Positions 36,447-46,124 of a DNA stretch of 64,000 nt are shown here, one piece after another. The notes beneath the pieces are model-generated. The model was given only the letters and a program-made list of their open reading frames with translations, did not search any database and was not told the DNA's origin. How positions within the stretch are numbered: position 1 is the stretch's first letter; each line of letters begins with the position of its first letter. A program made the position numbers and the translations under genes. This DNA comes from Pseudobutyrivibrio ruminis (GTDB taxonomy: Bacteria > Bacillota > Clostridia > Lachnospirales > Lachnospiraceae), in NCBI GenBank assembly GCA_015057305.1, contig SVES01000007.1:32991-96990 (forward strand), in the 5' to 3' direction.

Positions 36447-37178
36447 ATGAAAGATAAAGAGATAGCTTTTAGTAAAAATATTTTTGTAGAGGGATTACGT
36501 GATGGTTTTCCCATTGGATTAGGATATTTTGCAGTTTCATTTTCCCTTGGAATATTTGCCAAAAAAGTAGGCGCTAATGTGGTTCAGGGAATTGTTAATT
36601 CATTTCTAAATCATGCCAGCGCTGGTGAATATGCAGTATATTCTTTAATAGGGGCAGGAGCTAGTTATATAGAAATGGCTATTATGACCCTTGTGGTTAA
36701 TGCCAGATACTTACTTATGTCTACTGCTTTAAGTCAAAAAATTCATCCAAAGACTCCATTTATTCACAGGCTATTAATTGGATTTCATGTGACCGATGAA
36801 CTTTTTGCAATCTCAATAAAAAGACCAGGTTATGTGAATCCCTTTTATTGCTACGGTGCTTTTCTAATAGCAGTATTAGGCTGGTGCTTAGGTACAGCTG
36901 CTGGAATTGTAGCAGGAGGGGTACTTCCTATTAGGGTTGTCAGTGCCTTTTCTGTTGCCTTATATGGTATGTTTTTAGCTTGCATTATGCCCACTGCCAG
37001 AAAAAACAGGGTGGTTGCATTTGCTATTATAGTATGCTTTGTTATGAGTTATCTGGCATCGGTTCTGCCAGGCATTTCTCAAATTAGCAGCGGAACGAGA
37101 ACCATAATACTTACTGTGGTAATAGCCTCTGTTTTGGCTGTTTTGTTTCCTCATGATGAAAATGTGCAGGAAGAATAG
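36447..37178 (+). CDS. azlC: Branched-chain amino acid exporter large subunit
   Basis: This 243-residue protein contains the AzlC family start FVEGLRDGFPIGLGYFAVSFSLGIFAKKVG and several further hydrophobic helices, with NARYLLMSTALSQK and HVTDELFAIS conserved. AzlC works with AzlD to export branched-chain amino acids or analogues. The azlD gene follows after 15 bases, and ilvNC lies just upstream across the AP2-like gene, consistent with branched-chain metabolism. Confidence 0.93.
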   Translation: MKDKEIAFSKNIFVEGLRDGFPIGLGYFAVSFSLGIFAKKVGANVVQGIVNSFLNHASAGEYAVYSLIGAGASYIEMAIMTLVVNARYLLMSTALSQKIHPKTPFIHRLLIGFHVTDELFAISIKRPGYVNPFYCYGAFLIAVLGWCLGTAAGIVAGGVLPIRVVSAFSVALYGMFLACIMPTARKNRVVAFAIIVCFVMSYLASVLPGISQISSGTRTIILTVVIASVLAVLFPHDENVQEE

Positions 37179-37193
37179 GAAAAGGATAAGAAT

Positions 37194-37502
37194 ATGAATC
37201 ATAATATTTACATTTACATATTAGTGGCTGGGCTGGTGAGCTTTATTATAAGAGCACTTCCAACAACTATTTTCAGAAAGCCAATAAAAAATAAATTCAT
37301 AAAATCTTTTTTGTACTATGTGCCTTTTGTTACCTTGGCGGTAATGACTTTCCCAGCAATTATTGAGGCTACTCAAAGCAAGCTTGCAGGAGTATTGGCT
37401 CTTATTTGCGGAACGATTGCTGCATGGTTTAATCAAAGCTTGTTTAGAGTGGCAGTTATATGCTGTGTTGTTGTATTTGTAGTTGAGCTTGTATTAGTGT
37501 AA
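37194..37502 (+). CDS. azlD: Branched-chain amino acid exporter small subunit
   Basis: This 102-residue protein has three hydrophobic helices and the family pattern LVAGLVSFIIRALPTTIFRKP...FLYYVPFVTLAVMTFPAI. AAAGGATAAG precedes the ATG. It pairs with AzlC in the membrane. Confidence 0.92.
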   Translation: MNHNIYIYILVAGLVSFIIRALPTTIFRKPIKNKFIKSFLYYVPFVTLAVMTFPAIIEATQSKLAGVLALICGTIAAWFNQSLFRVAVICCVVVFVVELVLV

Positions 37503-37540
37503 AATTAATCAGGATTTTATATTTGGGAGAATTAAAAGTA

Positions 37541-38407
37541 ATGATTGAAATAAAACATGAATACAATGCGGCATTAGTACAAAGCATCAAAGCTACCTAT
37601 AAAGGTGTAGGTTTTCCTGATATTGATATGTATGGAAGAAACGATGCCACCAGTATTATCACAATTAAGGATGATACTATTAGAGAAGTTATCAAAAATG
37701 AAGATGGCGTATTTAAGGATGTACAGGTTAGTTTTAGTGACATTAAAAGAACAATTACTAAAGCTGATTTTATGTTTTTAGAAACAGGAGATTATACATT
37801 TGTAGTCTATTTAAATGGCTTTGTTTCTGGAGATGCTGATGCTCTAAAGGAATGTATAAAAAAAGCTGAAAATATTTCAAAAGCTGAAAAGAAAAAATTA
37901 GTTAATTCTGAAAAGGGAGATAGAAAAGAAGCGAAGAACTATTATAAAGAATTAAGAGAAAAGAATGGAAATCATGGCAGAGTACCACTGGGACAACGAT
38001 TTAGAATCCCTATTACCTTTGGACTTGTTGGAATGATTTTTAATCTTATTGATATGCTTGATCCATTGTATGGAGCAGCCTTTTCTCCAAATTTTGGTAT
38101 AAATAGTTTGCTGGGATGTTTGATTAGTGGTTTGGCATTTTTTATTTTCGGATTCTTTTTTATTTTCTTTAGAATATGGTTTGTGAATCAATCTGAAAGA
38201 AAACAAATTATATCAATTGTCTTATTTCCAATTACAGTGGCTGTATTTGCAATTATAGGCATAATAGGGGCATTGCCATATATTATTCATCTTTTTATAT
38301 ATGGGGATGAAAGCTATAGGCTTCCATCAATTATTAATGTAGCAGTTAAAATAGCATTTGTAATAGTTATAGTATTACTGATTGCTTTATTTGCATTTTT
38401 ACTGTAA
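37541..38407 (+). CDS. Hypothetical membrane protein with soluble N-terminal domain
   Basis: The 288-residue protein has a soluble N-terminal half (about 145 residues, beta-rich, ending in a Lys/Glu-rich stretch AENISKAEKKKLVNSEKGDRKEAKNYYKEL) and four C-terminal hydrophobic helices (FGLVGMIFNLIDML, LLGCLISGLAFFIFGFFFIFF, IVLFPITVAVFAIIGIIGALPY, VAVKIAFVIVIVLLIALFAFLL). The first half may be a PH- or YcxB-like domain. I chose ATG 37541 because the ORF-track TTG at 37523 overlaps the GGGAG ribosome site. Function not recognised. Confidence 0.7.
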   Translation: MIEIKHEYNAALVQSIKATYKGVGFPDIDMYGRNDATSIITIKDDTIREVIKNEDGVFKDVQVSFSDIKRTITKADFMFLETGDYTFVVYLNGFVSGDADALKECIKKAENISKAEKKKLVNSEKGDRKEAKNYYKELREKNGNHGRVPLGQRFRIPITFGLVGMIFNLIDMLDPLYGAAFSPNFGINSLLGCLISGLAFFIFGFFFIFFRIWFVNQSERKQIISIVLFPITVAVFAIIGIIGALPYIIHLFIYGDESYRLPSIINVAVKIAFVIVIVLLIALFAFLL

Positions 38408-38511
38408 TTACACTCCAAGCTGTGATAAATAATAGTTGCTAACAATGGCTTTAAAGGTTTATAATCTTTAAAGTCTATTATTATGTAATTTAACACCTTT
38501 GGAGGTTCATC

Positions 38512-39390
38512 TTGCTAGATAAATTAGAGAAAAAAATAGGAAAATACGCTATTCGAAATCTTACCGTTTACTTACTTATAGGATATGCAATTGGATATCT
38601 TTTAGAGTTTGGTCAGAAATATACTGGAGTTCCATATATTAGCTATCTTACACTAGAACCATTTAAGATTATCCATGAACTACAGATATGGAGACTTTTT
38701 ACCTGGGTAGTGATTCCACCTAATGTGAGCATTATTTGGGCACTATTCATGTTTTTATTGTATTATCAATTGGGCGGAAGCTTAGAAAACACCTGGGGTT
38801 CCTTCCGCTTTAATGTCTATATTTTTGGTGGAATTTTGTTCACTATAATTGGAGCATTTTTGACCTATGGATTATATGGATTGCTGTATGGTATATTTCC
38901 AATGGGTATTGGAAGCGTGGTTAGTACCTACTATATTAACCTGTCGATTTTCCTTGCATTTTCCATGTATTTTCCAGATATGCAGTTACTTTTATATTTT
39001 ATAATTCCTGTAAAAATGAAGTGGCTGTCCATATTTTATATTGTAATTATTGGCTATGAAATTTTAGCAGATTTTATCTCTGGCGCTTGGCCGGCAGCAG
39101 TGCCTATTATTGCCTCATTGTTGAATTTTTTGATTTTCTATCTTTCAACAAGAAATTATCGCAGATTTGATCCTAAGGAAATCCATAGGAGAGCAGAATT
39201 CAAACGTCAGGCAACACCGCCTCGCACTCAGTATAGAGATGGCTCACCTATTGCCAGACATAAGTGTGCAGTTTGTGGGCGCACTGAAATTTCAAACCCT
39301 GAGCTTGAGTTTAGGTTCTGTAGTAAATGTAATGGCAATTACGAGTACTGTAGTGATCATTTATTTACACACAGTCATATTAAAAATTAG
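38512..39390 (+). CDS. Rhomboid-like membrane protein with C-terminal zinc ribbon
   Basis: This 292-residue protein has about six membrane helices arranged as in rhomboid/Der1-like proteins, with LQIWRLFTWVVIPPN and ALFMFLLYYQLGGSLENTWGSFRFNVYIFGG resembling the conserved loop region. The GxSG catalytic serine motif is not present where expected (GIGSVVSTYY), so it may be a pseudoprotease. The cytosolic tail carries CAVCGR...FCSKCNGNYEYC plus a DHLFTHSH stretch, a likely zinc site. It starts at TTG 38512 with GGAGG six bases upstream. Confidence 0.65.
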   Translation: MLDKLEKKIGKYAIRNLTVYLLIGYAIGYLLEFGQKYTGVPYISYLTLEPFKIIHELQIWRLFTWVVIPPNVSIIWALFMFLLYYQLGGSLENTWGSFRFNVYIFGGILFTIIGAFLTYGLYGLLYGIFPMGIGSVVSTYYINLSIFLAFSMYFPDMQLLLYFIIPVKMKWLSIFYIVIIGYEILADFISGAWPAAVPIIASLLNFLIFYLSTRNYRRFDPKEIHRRAEFKRQATPPRTQYRDGSPIARHKCAVCGRTEISNPELEFRFCSKCNGNYEYCSDHLFTHSHIKN

Positions 39391-39415
39391 TAGAAATACG
39401 AAGGGATAATTAGAA

Positions 39416-41086
39416 ATGAGCGAAGAAGTTGTAAGCAAAAATTTTATTGAACTTGAAATTGATAAGGATTTAAGAGAGGGTGTATATGATCATGTGTGTA
39501 CCCGTTTTCCACCAGAGCCTAATGGTTATCTACATATAGGTCATGCTAAGTCAATTCTTTTAAACTATGGACTTGCTAAAAAATATAACGGGGAGTTTCA
39601 TATGAGATTTGATGATACAAATCCTACTAAGGAAAAGGTGGAGTTTGTAGATTCAATAAAGGCTGATATTAAGTGGCTTGGTGCTGATTGGGGGGAGCAT
39701 TTGTATTTTGCCTCTAACTACTTCGACAGAATGTATGAAGTAGCTGTTGATCTCATCAAAAAGGGCCTGGCTTATGTTTCAGACCTTTCTGCAGAGGAAA
39801 TGAGACAGTACCGTGGAGATTTTGAGCATCCAGGAAAGGATGACCCTAATCGTAACCGTTCAATTGAAGAAAATCTTCAGATGTTCGAGGACATGAAAAA
39901 TGGTAAATACGAAGATGGTAGCCACACCCTTAGAGCAAAAATAGATATGGCTTCACCTAATATTAATATGAGAGACCCTATTCTCTACAGAGTTGCTCAT
40001 ATGACACATCATAATACAGGGGATAAGTGGTGCATCTACCCAATGTATGACTTTGCACATCCTTTGGAGGACGCCTTTGAAAATATAACACACTCTATCT
40101 GTACACTGGAATTCGAGGATCATAGACCTCTTTACGATTGGGTTGTTAAGTCAGCTGGCTTTGCAAATCCTCCACGTCAGATTGAGTTTGCAAAGATGTA
40201 TCTTACCAATGTTGTTACTGGCAAAAGATACATTAAGAAATTAGTTGAAGATGGTATAGTTGATGGCTGGGACGATCCACGTCTTGTATCTATCGCAGCA
40301 TTACGTAGACGCGGCTTTACTCCAGAATCTATTAGAAAGTTCGTTGAGCTTTCAGGGGTTTCCAAGGCTAATTCTTCATCTGACTATGCAATGCTTGAAT
40401 ATTGCATCAGAGAGGATCTTAAGACCAGCCGCAGTCGTGTAATGGCAGTACTTGATCCAGTTAAGCTTGTTATTGACAACTATGACAGTGATGAGGTTGA
40501 ATGGCTTGATGCTCCAAACAATCTTGAAAACCCTGAGCTTGGCAGCAGAAAGGTTCCATTTGGTAAGGAGCTATATATTGATAGAGAGGACTTCATGGTT
40601 GAACCTCCTAAGAAATATTTTAGATTGTATCCAGGAAACGAAGTTCGCCTTATGAATGCATACTTTGTTACATGTACAAGCTATGAAACAGATGAAGACG
40701 GCAAAGTTACCTGTATCCATTGTACCTATGACCCAGCTACCAAGGGAGGAGATAGCCCTGACGGTCGCAAGGTTAAGGGAACAATCCACTGGGTTGCGGC
40801 TGCTACAGCTGTTAAAGCTGAGGTTCGTCTATATGAAAACATTGTGGATGAAGAAAAAGGAGTGTATAATGAGGATGGTAGTTTAAATCTTAACCCAAAT
40901 TCATTAACAGTTCTAAAGGATTGTCTCGTTGAGCCATCTCTTAAAGATGCTAAGGCATATGATAGCTTCCAGTTTGTTAGACAGGGATTCTTCTGCGTTG
41001 ACGCAAAGGATTCTAAGGAAGGAGCCCTTGTATTTAACAGGATTGTATCCTTAAAGAGCTCATTTAAATTACCTACTAATAACTAA
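39416..41086 (+). CDS. glnS: Glutaminyl-tRNA synthetase
   Basis: This 556-residue class I synthetase has the signature [22 protein letters not shown] (HIGH), [12 protein letters not shown], the catalytic-domain stretch [38 protein letters not shown], and the C-terminal anticodon-binding beta barrels through [10 protein letters not shown]-type ending. Length matches bacterial GlnRS. It charges tRNA-Gln directly. GGGATAATTAGAA precedes the ATG. It is followed 32 bases later by a DUF2225 gene in the same direction. Confidence 0.97.
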   Translation: MSEEVVSKNFIELEIDKDLREGVYDHVCTRFPPEPNGYLHIGHAKSILLNYGLAKKYNGEFHMRFDDTNPTKEKVEFVDSIKADIKWLGADWGEHLYFASNYFDRMYEVAVDLIKKGLAYVSDLSAEEMRQYRGDFEHPGKDDPNRNRSIEENLQMFEDMKNGKYEDGSHTLRAKIDMASPNINMRDPILYRVAHMTHHNTGDKWCIYPMYDFAHPLEDAFENITHSICTLEFEDHRPLYDWVVKSAGFANPPRQIEFAKMYLTNVVTGKRYIKKLVEDGIVDGWDDPRLVSIAALRRRGFTPESIRKFVELSGVSKANSSSDYAMLEYCIREDLKTSRSRVMAVLDPVKLVIDNYDSDEVEWLDAPNNLENPELGSRKVPFGKELYIDREDFMVEPPKKYFRLYPGNEVRLMNAYFVTCTSYETDEDGKVTCIHCTYDPATKGGDSPDGRKVKGTIHWVAAATAVKAEVRLYENIVDEEKGVYNEDGSLNLNPNSLTVLKDCLVEPSLKDAKAYDSFQFVRQGFFCVDAKDSKEGALVFNRIVSLKSSFKLPTNN

Positions 41087-41117
41087 TAATAGTAACCTAA
41101 CAGAAAAGGATTACATC

Positions 41118-41963
41118 ATGAATTTATTATCAGGAATGGAAAAGTTTGGCTTTTCAATGGATGGAGAGCTAGATATTTTGGCTGATGAGAAGCCTAAAAA
41201 AGATGATTCGGTCGCTAAGAAGGCTGCGCCGGTAGTTAAACAAGAAAAGGATTTTATAATAGATAAAAAGGTCAGATGCCCAGTTTGTGACAAGGAATTT
41301 CCTATAAAGGCGGTTCTTACCACAAAGCTTAAAAGACTTGAACCAGACTTCGATTTGCGTCCAAATTATGAGCATGTTGATAAATGTAAGTACGATTTTA
41401 TGTCTTGCCCAAATTGTGGTTATTCTGCACTTGATACCACTTTTGCCAAGATTGATACTGCTAGAGTGAAGCTTATTCGTGCAGAATTTTGCCCTAGCTT
41501 TAAGCCTCAAAAGGAAGAATTACAGGAGACTTATTCTTACGAGTATTCAATCGAGAAGTTCAAGCTGGCATTGATTTGTACTATGAAAAAGCGTGCCAAA
41601 ATGTCTGAAAAGGCTTATGTTTGTCTCAAGATAGCATGGTTACGTCGTGCACAATTAAAGGAGCTTGAGGGAAATAAGGATGCGGATCCAAAGGTAGTTG
41701 AGCTTGTTAAAAAAGAGTATGATGGCTTTTATGCTCAGGCTTATGAAGGCTTTATGAAGGCTATTTCTCAGGAGACTCCACCATATTGTGGAATGTCTTC
41801 AGAGGCAGTAGAATTCATGTTGGCGAATATGTCTGTATACTACAAGAAATATGATGCTGCTATGAAAATCATTGCAAGACTTATTCAGTCTCCTAGCACA
41901 AACAGAAAGATTAAGGATAAATGTGTAGAGCTTAAGGAACAGATTATAGCAGAGCAAGGCTAA
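41118..41963 (+). CDS. DUF2225 family protein
   Basis: This 281-residue protein has the family zinc-binding head VRCPVCDKEFPIKAVLTTKLKRLEPDFDLRPNYEHVDKCKYDFMSCPNCGYSAL, followed by a helical TPR-like region. The family is common in Firmicutes and has no settled function. A Lys-rich N-terminal linker precedes the ribbon. A strong terminator follows the stop by 11 bases. Confidence 0.85.
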   Translation: MNLLSGMEKFGFSMDGELDILADEKPKKDDSVAKKAAPVVKQEKDFIIDKKVRCPVCDKEFPIKAVLTTKLKRLEPDFDLRPNYEHVDKCKYDFMSCPNCGYSALDTTFAKIDTARVKLIRAEFCPSFKPQKEELQETYSYEYSIEKFKLALICTMKKRAKMSEKAYVCLKIAWLRRAQLKELEGNKDADPKVVELVKKEYDGFYAQAYEGFMKAISQETPPYCGMSSEAVEFMLANMSVYYKKYDAAMKIIARLIQSPSTNRKIKDKCVELKEQIIAEQG

Positions 41964-41973
41964 TTGATTTAAT

Positions 41974-42016
41974 GAACTGCCAATAGGTCAAATCTCCTAC
42001 ATGGCAGTTCTTTTTT
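41974..42016 (+). terminator. Terminator between DUF2225 gene and prmA
   Basis: GAACTGCCA pairs perfectly with TGGCAGTTC across a 19-base loop, followed by six T. The prmA ATG begins only ten bases later, so this may act as an attenuator within the operon. Confidence 0.8.
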
Positions 42017-42025
42017 GAGGTTATT

Positions 42026-42982
42026 ATGAATTGGATAAAATATTCTATAAATACAACAACAGATGCTGAGGATTTTGTCAGCGCAATGTTAATGGAGCTT
42101 GATATTGTTTCAGTTGAAATAGAGAACAATGTTCCTGTTTCTGGTGAAAAACAAGGTGGAGAATTTAAGGAACTTCAGCCAGATTTACCAGAAGATGATG
42201 GTAGCTCAAAGGTTTGCTTTTATCTGGGAGAGGACGAAGACCACGAAAGCAAAATCTCAGAAGTCAAAGCAGCACTTTCAGAGCTTAAAAAAACTATGGA
42301 TATTGGTCTTGGAACAATTGACACATCTATTACAAAGCAGGAGGATTGGATTAATAATTGGAAGCAATTCTTCAAATCCTTCTACATAGATGATATTTTA
42401 ATCAAACCTACATGGGAAGAAATCACAGAAGCTGATAAAGATAGAATAGTAATAGAAATTGACCCAGGTGTATCCTTTGGCACAGGAAAGCATGAGACTA
42501 CTCAGCTATGTATTAGACAGCTAAAGAAATACCTTAAAGAGCAGGACGAAATACTTGATATTGGCTGTGGCTCTGGTATACTTTCTATCATTGCAAATAA
42601 GCTTTTGGACGGAAAATGCCATTTGGTTGGCACAGATATAGATGAAGATTGTATTGCCTCTACCTATGAGAATTTTGCAGTTAATAATATTCCTAATGAT
42701 GCTGGGGATTTTTATGTTGGAAATCTCACAGAGGACAAGGCTTTACAGGATAAAGTAGGATATGGTAAATACGATATTGTAGTTGCTAATATTCTGGCAG
42801 ATATTATAATTGGTATGGCGCCAGCCATTTATCCAACACTAAAAGAAGGCGGAATATTTATTTCATCCGGAATTATTAATTTTAAAGAAGATGAAGTAAA
42901 GCAAGCTCTTGAGAAGGTTGGTCTTACTATTGTAGAAATTAATCATCAGGGAGAGTGGGTGAATATCACCGCTCGTAAATAA
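42026..42982 (+). CDS. prmA: Ribosomal protein L11 methyltransferase
   Basis: This 318-residue protein has the family substrate domain (MNWIKYSINTTTDAEDFVSAMLMELDI) and the SAM-binding core IDPGVSFGTGKHETTQLCIRQL, EILDIGCGSGILSIIANKL and YDIVVANILADIIIGMAP. It methylates ribosomal protein L11. The ribosome site GAGG directly follows the T-run of the upstream hairpin. The rsmE gene starts three bases after its stop, a common prmA-rsmE pairing. Confidence 0.96.
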   Translation: MNWIKYSINTTTDAEDFVSAMLMELDIVSVEIENNVPVSGEKQGGEFKELQPDLPEDDGSSKVCFYLGEDEDHESKISEVKAALSELKKTMDIGLGTIDTSITKQEDWINNWKQFFKSFYIDDILIKPTWEEITEADKDRIVIEIDPGVSFGTGKHETTQLCIRQLKKYLKEQDEILDIGCGSGILSIIANKLLDGKCHLVGTDIDEDCIASTYENFAVNNIPNDAGDFYVGNLTEDKALQDKVGYGKYDIVVANILADIIIGMAPAIYPTLKEGGIFISSGIINFKEDEVKQALEKVGLTIVEINHQGEWVNITARK

Positions 42983-42985
42983 ATT

Positions 42986-43714
42986 ATGCAGCAAATATTT
43001 GTTAATGAAAGTCCAGTAAATGATAGATTCGAGATTTTTGGAGATGACATGCATCATCTTGCCAGGGTGGTGCGCATTAAAAAAGCCGAGATACTTAGAG
43101 TTTCTACCTTGGAAGGCAATAATTATCTTTGTCAGGTAGAGAATATCACCGATGATTCCTTGATTATTAAAATCAATCAAGAAGTTCCTTCTACTGAGCT
43201 TTCTAATAAAATATATCTTTTCCAGGCTGTCCCAAAGGGAGACAAAATGGAAACGATTATTGAAAAATGTGTTGAGCTTGGGGTATATGAAATTATCCCA
43301 GTGGAAATGAAAAATTGTATAGTCAAGCTTGATGATAAGAAAAAGAAATCAAAACTAACACGTTTTCAGACTATTGCAGAGACTGCTGCAAAGCAATCAA
43401 AGCGCTCTATTATTCCACAGGTTCATGAGTTTATGACCTTTAAGGAAGCCTATAATTATGCAATAACACTTGATAAGGTATTGCTTCCATATGAAAGCAA
43501 AAACGGCATGGCTGCTACCTATGAGCTTCTTGATTCTATTGAAAAAGGGGATAGCATAGGGGTTTTTATAGGACCCGAGGGAGGCTTTGATTCATCTGAA
43601 ATCGAAATGGTTAAGGACAGCTGTAGCATCATATCTTTAGGAAGACGTATTTTGCGGACGGAAACAGCTGCCATATGTACACTTAGTATGTTGATGCTTA
43701 AATGCGAGGAATAA
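42986..43714 (+). CDS. rsmE: 16S rRNA m3U1498 methyltransferase
   Basis: This 242-residue SPOUT-family protein has the N-terminal PUA-like part (DMHHLARVVRIKKAEILRV), LFQAVPKGDKMETIIEKCVELGVYEIIPVE, and the knotted cofactor site GVFIGPEGGFDSSEIEM...ISLGRRILRTETAAICTL. It methylates U1498 of 16S rRNA. It is tightly packed between prmA and the cysteine desulfurase gene. Confidence 0.96.
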   Translation: MQQIFVNESPVNDRFEIFGDDMHHLARVVRIKKAEILRVSTLEGNNYLCQVENITDDSLIIKINQEVPSTELSNKIYLFQAVPKGDKMETIIEKCVELGVYEIIPVEMKNCIVKLDDKKKKSKLTRFQTIAETAAKQSKRSIIPQVHEFMTFKEAYNYAITLDKVLLPYESKNGMAATYELLDSIEKGDSIGVFIGPEGGFDSSEIEMVKDSCSIISLGRRILRTETAAICTLSMLMLKCEE

Positions 43715-43715
43715 A

Positions 43716-44870
43716 ATGATTTATTTTGATAATTCTGCTACCACCAGATGCTCTGATGGTGCAATGAAAATAATGCAGGAATGTTTACAGGAAAATTTTG
43801 GCAACCCTTCCTCATTACATAAAATGGGCTTCAAGGGCAAGGATTATTTAAAGGCTTCTAGAGATACCATAGCGGGAATCCTAAAATGCCAACCCAAGGA
43901 AATCTACTTTACAAGCGGAGGTACAGAGGGAAACAATCTTGCTATCAAAGGTGGTGTATATGCAAAAAGGCGTAAGGGCAATCATATAATTACCACCAAA
44001 ATAGAGCATGCCAGTGTTATCAATCCTATTAAGGCACTGGAAAAAGAAGGCTTTGAAGTAACTTATATTGGAACAGATGAATATGGAGTTATAGATTTAG
44101 AACAATTAAAAAGTGCCATTAGAGAAGATACAATTTTCGTTTCTATCATGATGGTGAACAATGAAATTGGAAGTATTCAGCCTGTTGCAAAGGCTGCTGA
44201 AATTGTTAAAAAAGCTAATCCTGATATTTTGTTTCACACAGATTGTATACAGGCCTTTGGCAAAATGGAACTATGCCCTAAAAAATTAGGAGTTGATTTT
44301 CTGACAGTCAGTGGGCACAAAATTCATGGCCCAAAGGGTTCAGGTTTTATTTATATTAAAGAATCTATATTTAATATTATGGTCCCTCAGATTTTAGGTG
44401 GTGGTCATGAGAGAGGTATGCGTTCAGGCACGGAAAATGTCCCTGCTATTGCAGCCCTTGGTGTGGCGGCAAAGGAAGCATACGATAAGCTTGACGTAAA
44501 TAGAAAGCACATGTATGCTATGAGAGCAAGACTTATAGATGGATTGACTGGGATAGATGGTGTCACTGTAAATGGATATCATGATGAAAGTGGTGCTCCT
44601 CACATCGTCAGTGTTTCCATTAAGGGAAATCGCACTAGAGCACAGGTTATACTCAATGCTTTACAGGATGACTACGATATATATGTGTCTGCTGGTTCAG
44701 CTTGTTCATCAAACAAACCAGCCATTAGCGAAACACTTAAAGCTATAGGTCTTGAAAAGGATTTACTAGAAAGAACTATACGATTTAGCTTTTGTCCAGA
44801 AAACACCATAGAGGAAGTTGATGGGGCAATAGCAGCACTTAAGGAACTTGTTCCTAAAATGGTTTTATAA
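43716..44870 (+). CDS. Cysteine desulfurase (NifS/IscS type)
   Basis: This 384-residue PLP enzyme begins MIYFDNSATTRCSDGA and contains TSGGTEGNNLAIKG, HTDCIQAFGKMEL, the PLP lysine in TVSGHKIHGPKGSGFIYI, and the catalytic-cysteine loop SAGSACSSNKPAISETL. It mobilises sulfur from cysteine. It starts one base after rsmE and directly precedes thiI, so it probably supplies persulfide for 4-thiouridine and perhaps thiamine synthesis. Confidence 0.95.
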   Translation: MIYFDNSATTRCSDGAMKIMQECLQENFGNPSSLHKMGFKGKDYLKASRDTIAGILKCQPKEIYFTSGGTEGNNLAIKGGVYAKRRKGNHIITTKIEHASVINPIKALEKEGFEVTYIGTDEYGVIDLEQLKSAIREDTIFVSIMMVNNEIGSIQPVAKAAEIVKKANPDILFHTDCIQAFGKMELCPKKLGVDFLTVSGHKIHGPKGSGFIYIKESIFNIMVPQILGGGHERGMRSGTENVPAIAALGVAAKEAYDKLDVNRKHMYAMRARLIDGLTGIDGVTVNGYHDESGAPHIVSVSIKGNRTRAQVILNALQDDYDIYVSAGSACSSNKPAISETLKAIGLEKDLLERTIRFSFCPENTIEEVDGAIAALKELVPKMVL

Positions 44871-44883
44871 GAAGGAAGATAAT

Positions 44884-46065
44884 ATGACATATCAAGCATT
44901 TTTGATTAAATATTCAGAGATTGGTGTAAAGGGTAAGAATCGATATGTTTTCGAGGACGCTCTTGTTCGCCAGATTAAAAGAGCCCTTGACAGCGTTGAG
45001 GGACATTTTATCGTAAAGAAGCAAAGCGGAAGAATATTTATTTCTGTAGAGGGTGAATACGATTATGATGAAGCTGTAGATGCTCTGCAGCATGTGTTTG
45101 GAATCAGTGCAATTTGCCCTACTGTAGTTGTACCAGATGAAGGCTTTGATAAGCTTGCTGAGGCTGTTATAAAGTATGTGGATGAGGAATTTGAAGACAA
45201 AAATTTCTCTTTCAAGGTTATGGGTCGCCGTGCTAACAAGCAGTATCCTATGACATCTATGGAAGTGGCTTCTGAAATAGGTGCCAGACTTCTAGAGGCT
45301 TTTCCTGAGCTGAGTGTAGATGTACATCATCCAGATAGAATAATCTATGTAGAAGTAAGAGAGAATATGGCTATTTATTCTACTGAAATTCCAGGACCAC
45401 ATGGTATGCCCGTAGGCACAGCTGGTAAGGCTATGTTACTTCTTTCAGGAGGAATCGATTCTCCAGTTGCAGGCTATATGATTTCAAAGCGTGGTGTTAC
45501 ACTTTCAGCTACATATTTCCATGCACCTCCATACACATCAGAGCAGGCAAAGCAAAAGGTTGTGGATTTAGCGAAGCTTGTTGCTAAATATTCTGGTCCT
45601 ATTGATTTACATATTGTTAATTTTACAGATATACAGCTATATATCTATCAGCAATGTGCCCATGAGGAGCTTACAATTATCATGCGCCGTTACATGATGC
45701 GCTTGGCAGAGCATTTTGCAAAGGAAAACGATTGCATTGGGCTTGTAACAGGGGAGTCTATAGGCCAGGTAGCAAGTCAGACAATGCAGTCTCTTAACTG
45801 TACAAATGCTGTATGTTCATTGCCTGTATACAGACCTCTTATTGCATTCGATAAGCAGGATATTGTTGATATTTCTGAAAAAATTGATACCTATGAGACT
45901 TCGATTTTGCCTTACGAAGATTGCTGCACTATATTTGTAGCCAAGCATCCGGTTACAAAACCAAAGCTCGAGGCCATTGAAAAGCATGAGCATCTATTAG
46001 ATGAAAAGATTGACGAATTGATGCAACAGGCTATTGATAGTGTCGAGGTTATAAAAGTAAGATAA
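44884..46065 (+). CDS. thiI: tRNA 4-thiouridine synthetase
   Basis: The 393-residue protein has a THUMP domain (residues ~60-165, with FKVMGRRANKQYPMTSMEVASEIGARLLE), the PP-loop MLLLSGGIDSPVAGYM, and SIGQVASQTMQSLNCTNAVCSLPVYRPLIAFDKQDI. It lacks the C-terminal rhodanese domain of the E. coli enzyme, as in B. subtilis. ATG 44884 follows AAGAAGGAAGAT; the ORF-track start 44848 lies inside the desulfurase gene. The adjacent desulfurase is its likely sulfur donor. Confidence 0.96.
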   Translation: MTYQAFLIKYSEIGVKGKNRYVFEDALVRQIKRALDSVEGHFIVKKQSGRIFISVEGEYDYDEAVDALQHVFGISAICPTVVVPDEGFDKLAEAVIKYVDEEFEDKNFSFKVMGRRANKQYPMTSMEVASEIGARLLEAFPELSVDVHHPDRIIYVEVRENMAIYSTEIPGPHGMPVGTAGKAMLLLSGGIDSPVAGYMISKRGVTLSATYFHAPPYTSEQAKQKVVDLAKLVAKYSGPIDLHIVNFTDIQLYIYQQCAHEELTIIMRRYMMRLAEHFAKENDCIGLVTGESIGQVASQTMQSLNCTNAVCSLPVYRPLIAFDKQDIVDISEKIDTYETSILPYEDCCTIFVAKHPVTKPKLEAIEKHEHLLDEKIDELMQQAIDSVEVIKVR

Positions 46066-46094
46066 AAAATGAGCTTTGCTTTAACGCAAAGCTC
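46063..46094 (-). terminator. Terminator of the HPr-like gene
   Basis: On the minus strand GAGCTTTGC-GTTAAA-GCAAAGCTC is followed by ATTTTTTATC. On the plus strand the hairpin could also mark the thiI end, but without a T-run. Confidence 0.7.
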
Positions 46095-46124
46095 ATAATT
46101 ATTACACCTTTAGAAAGGATTGAA

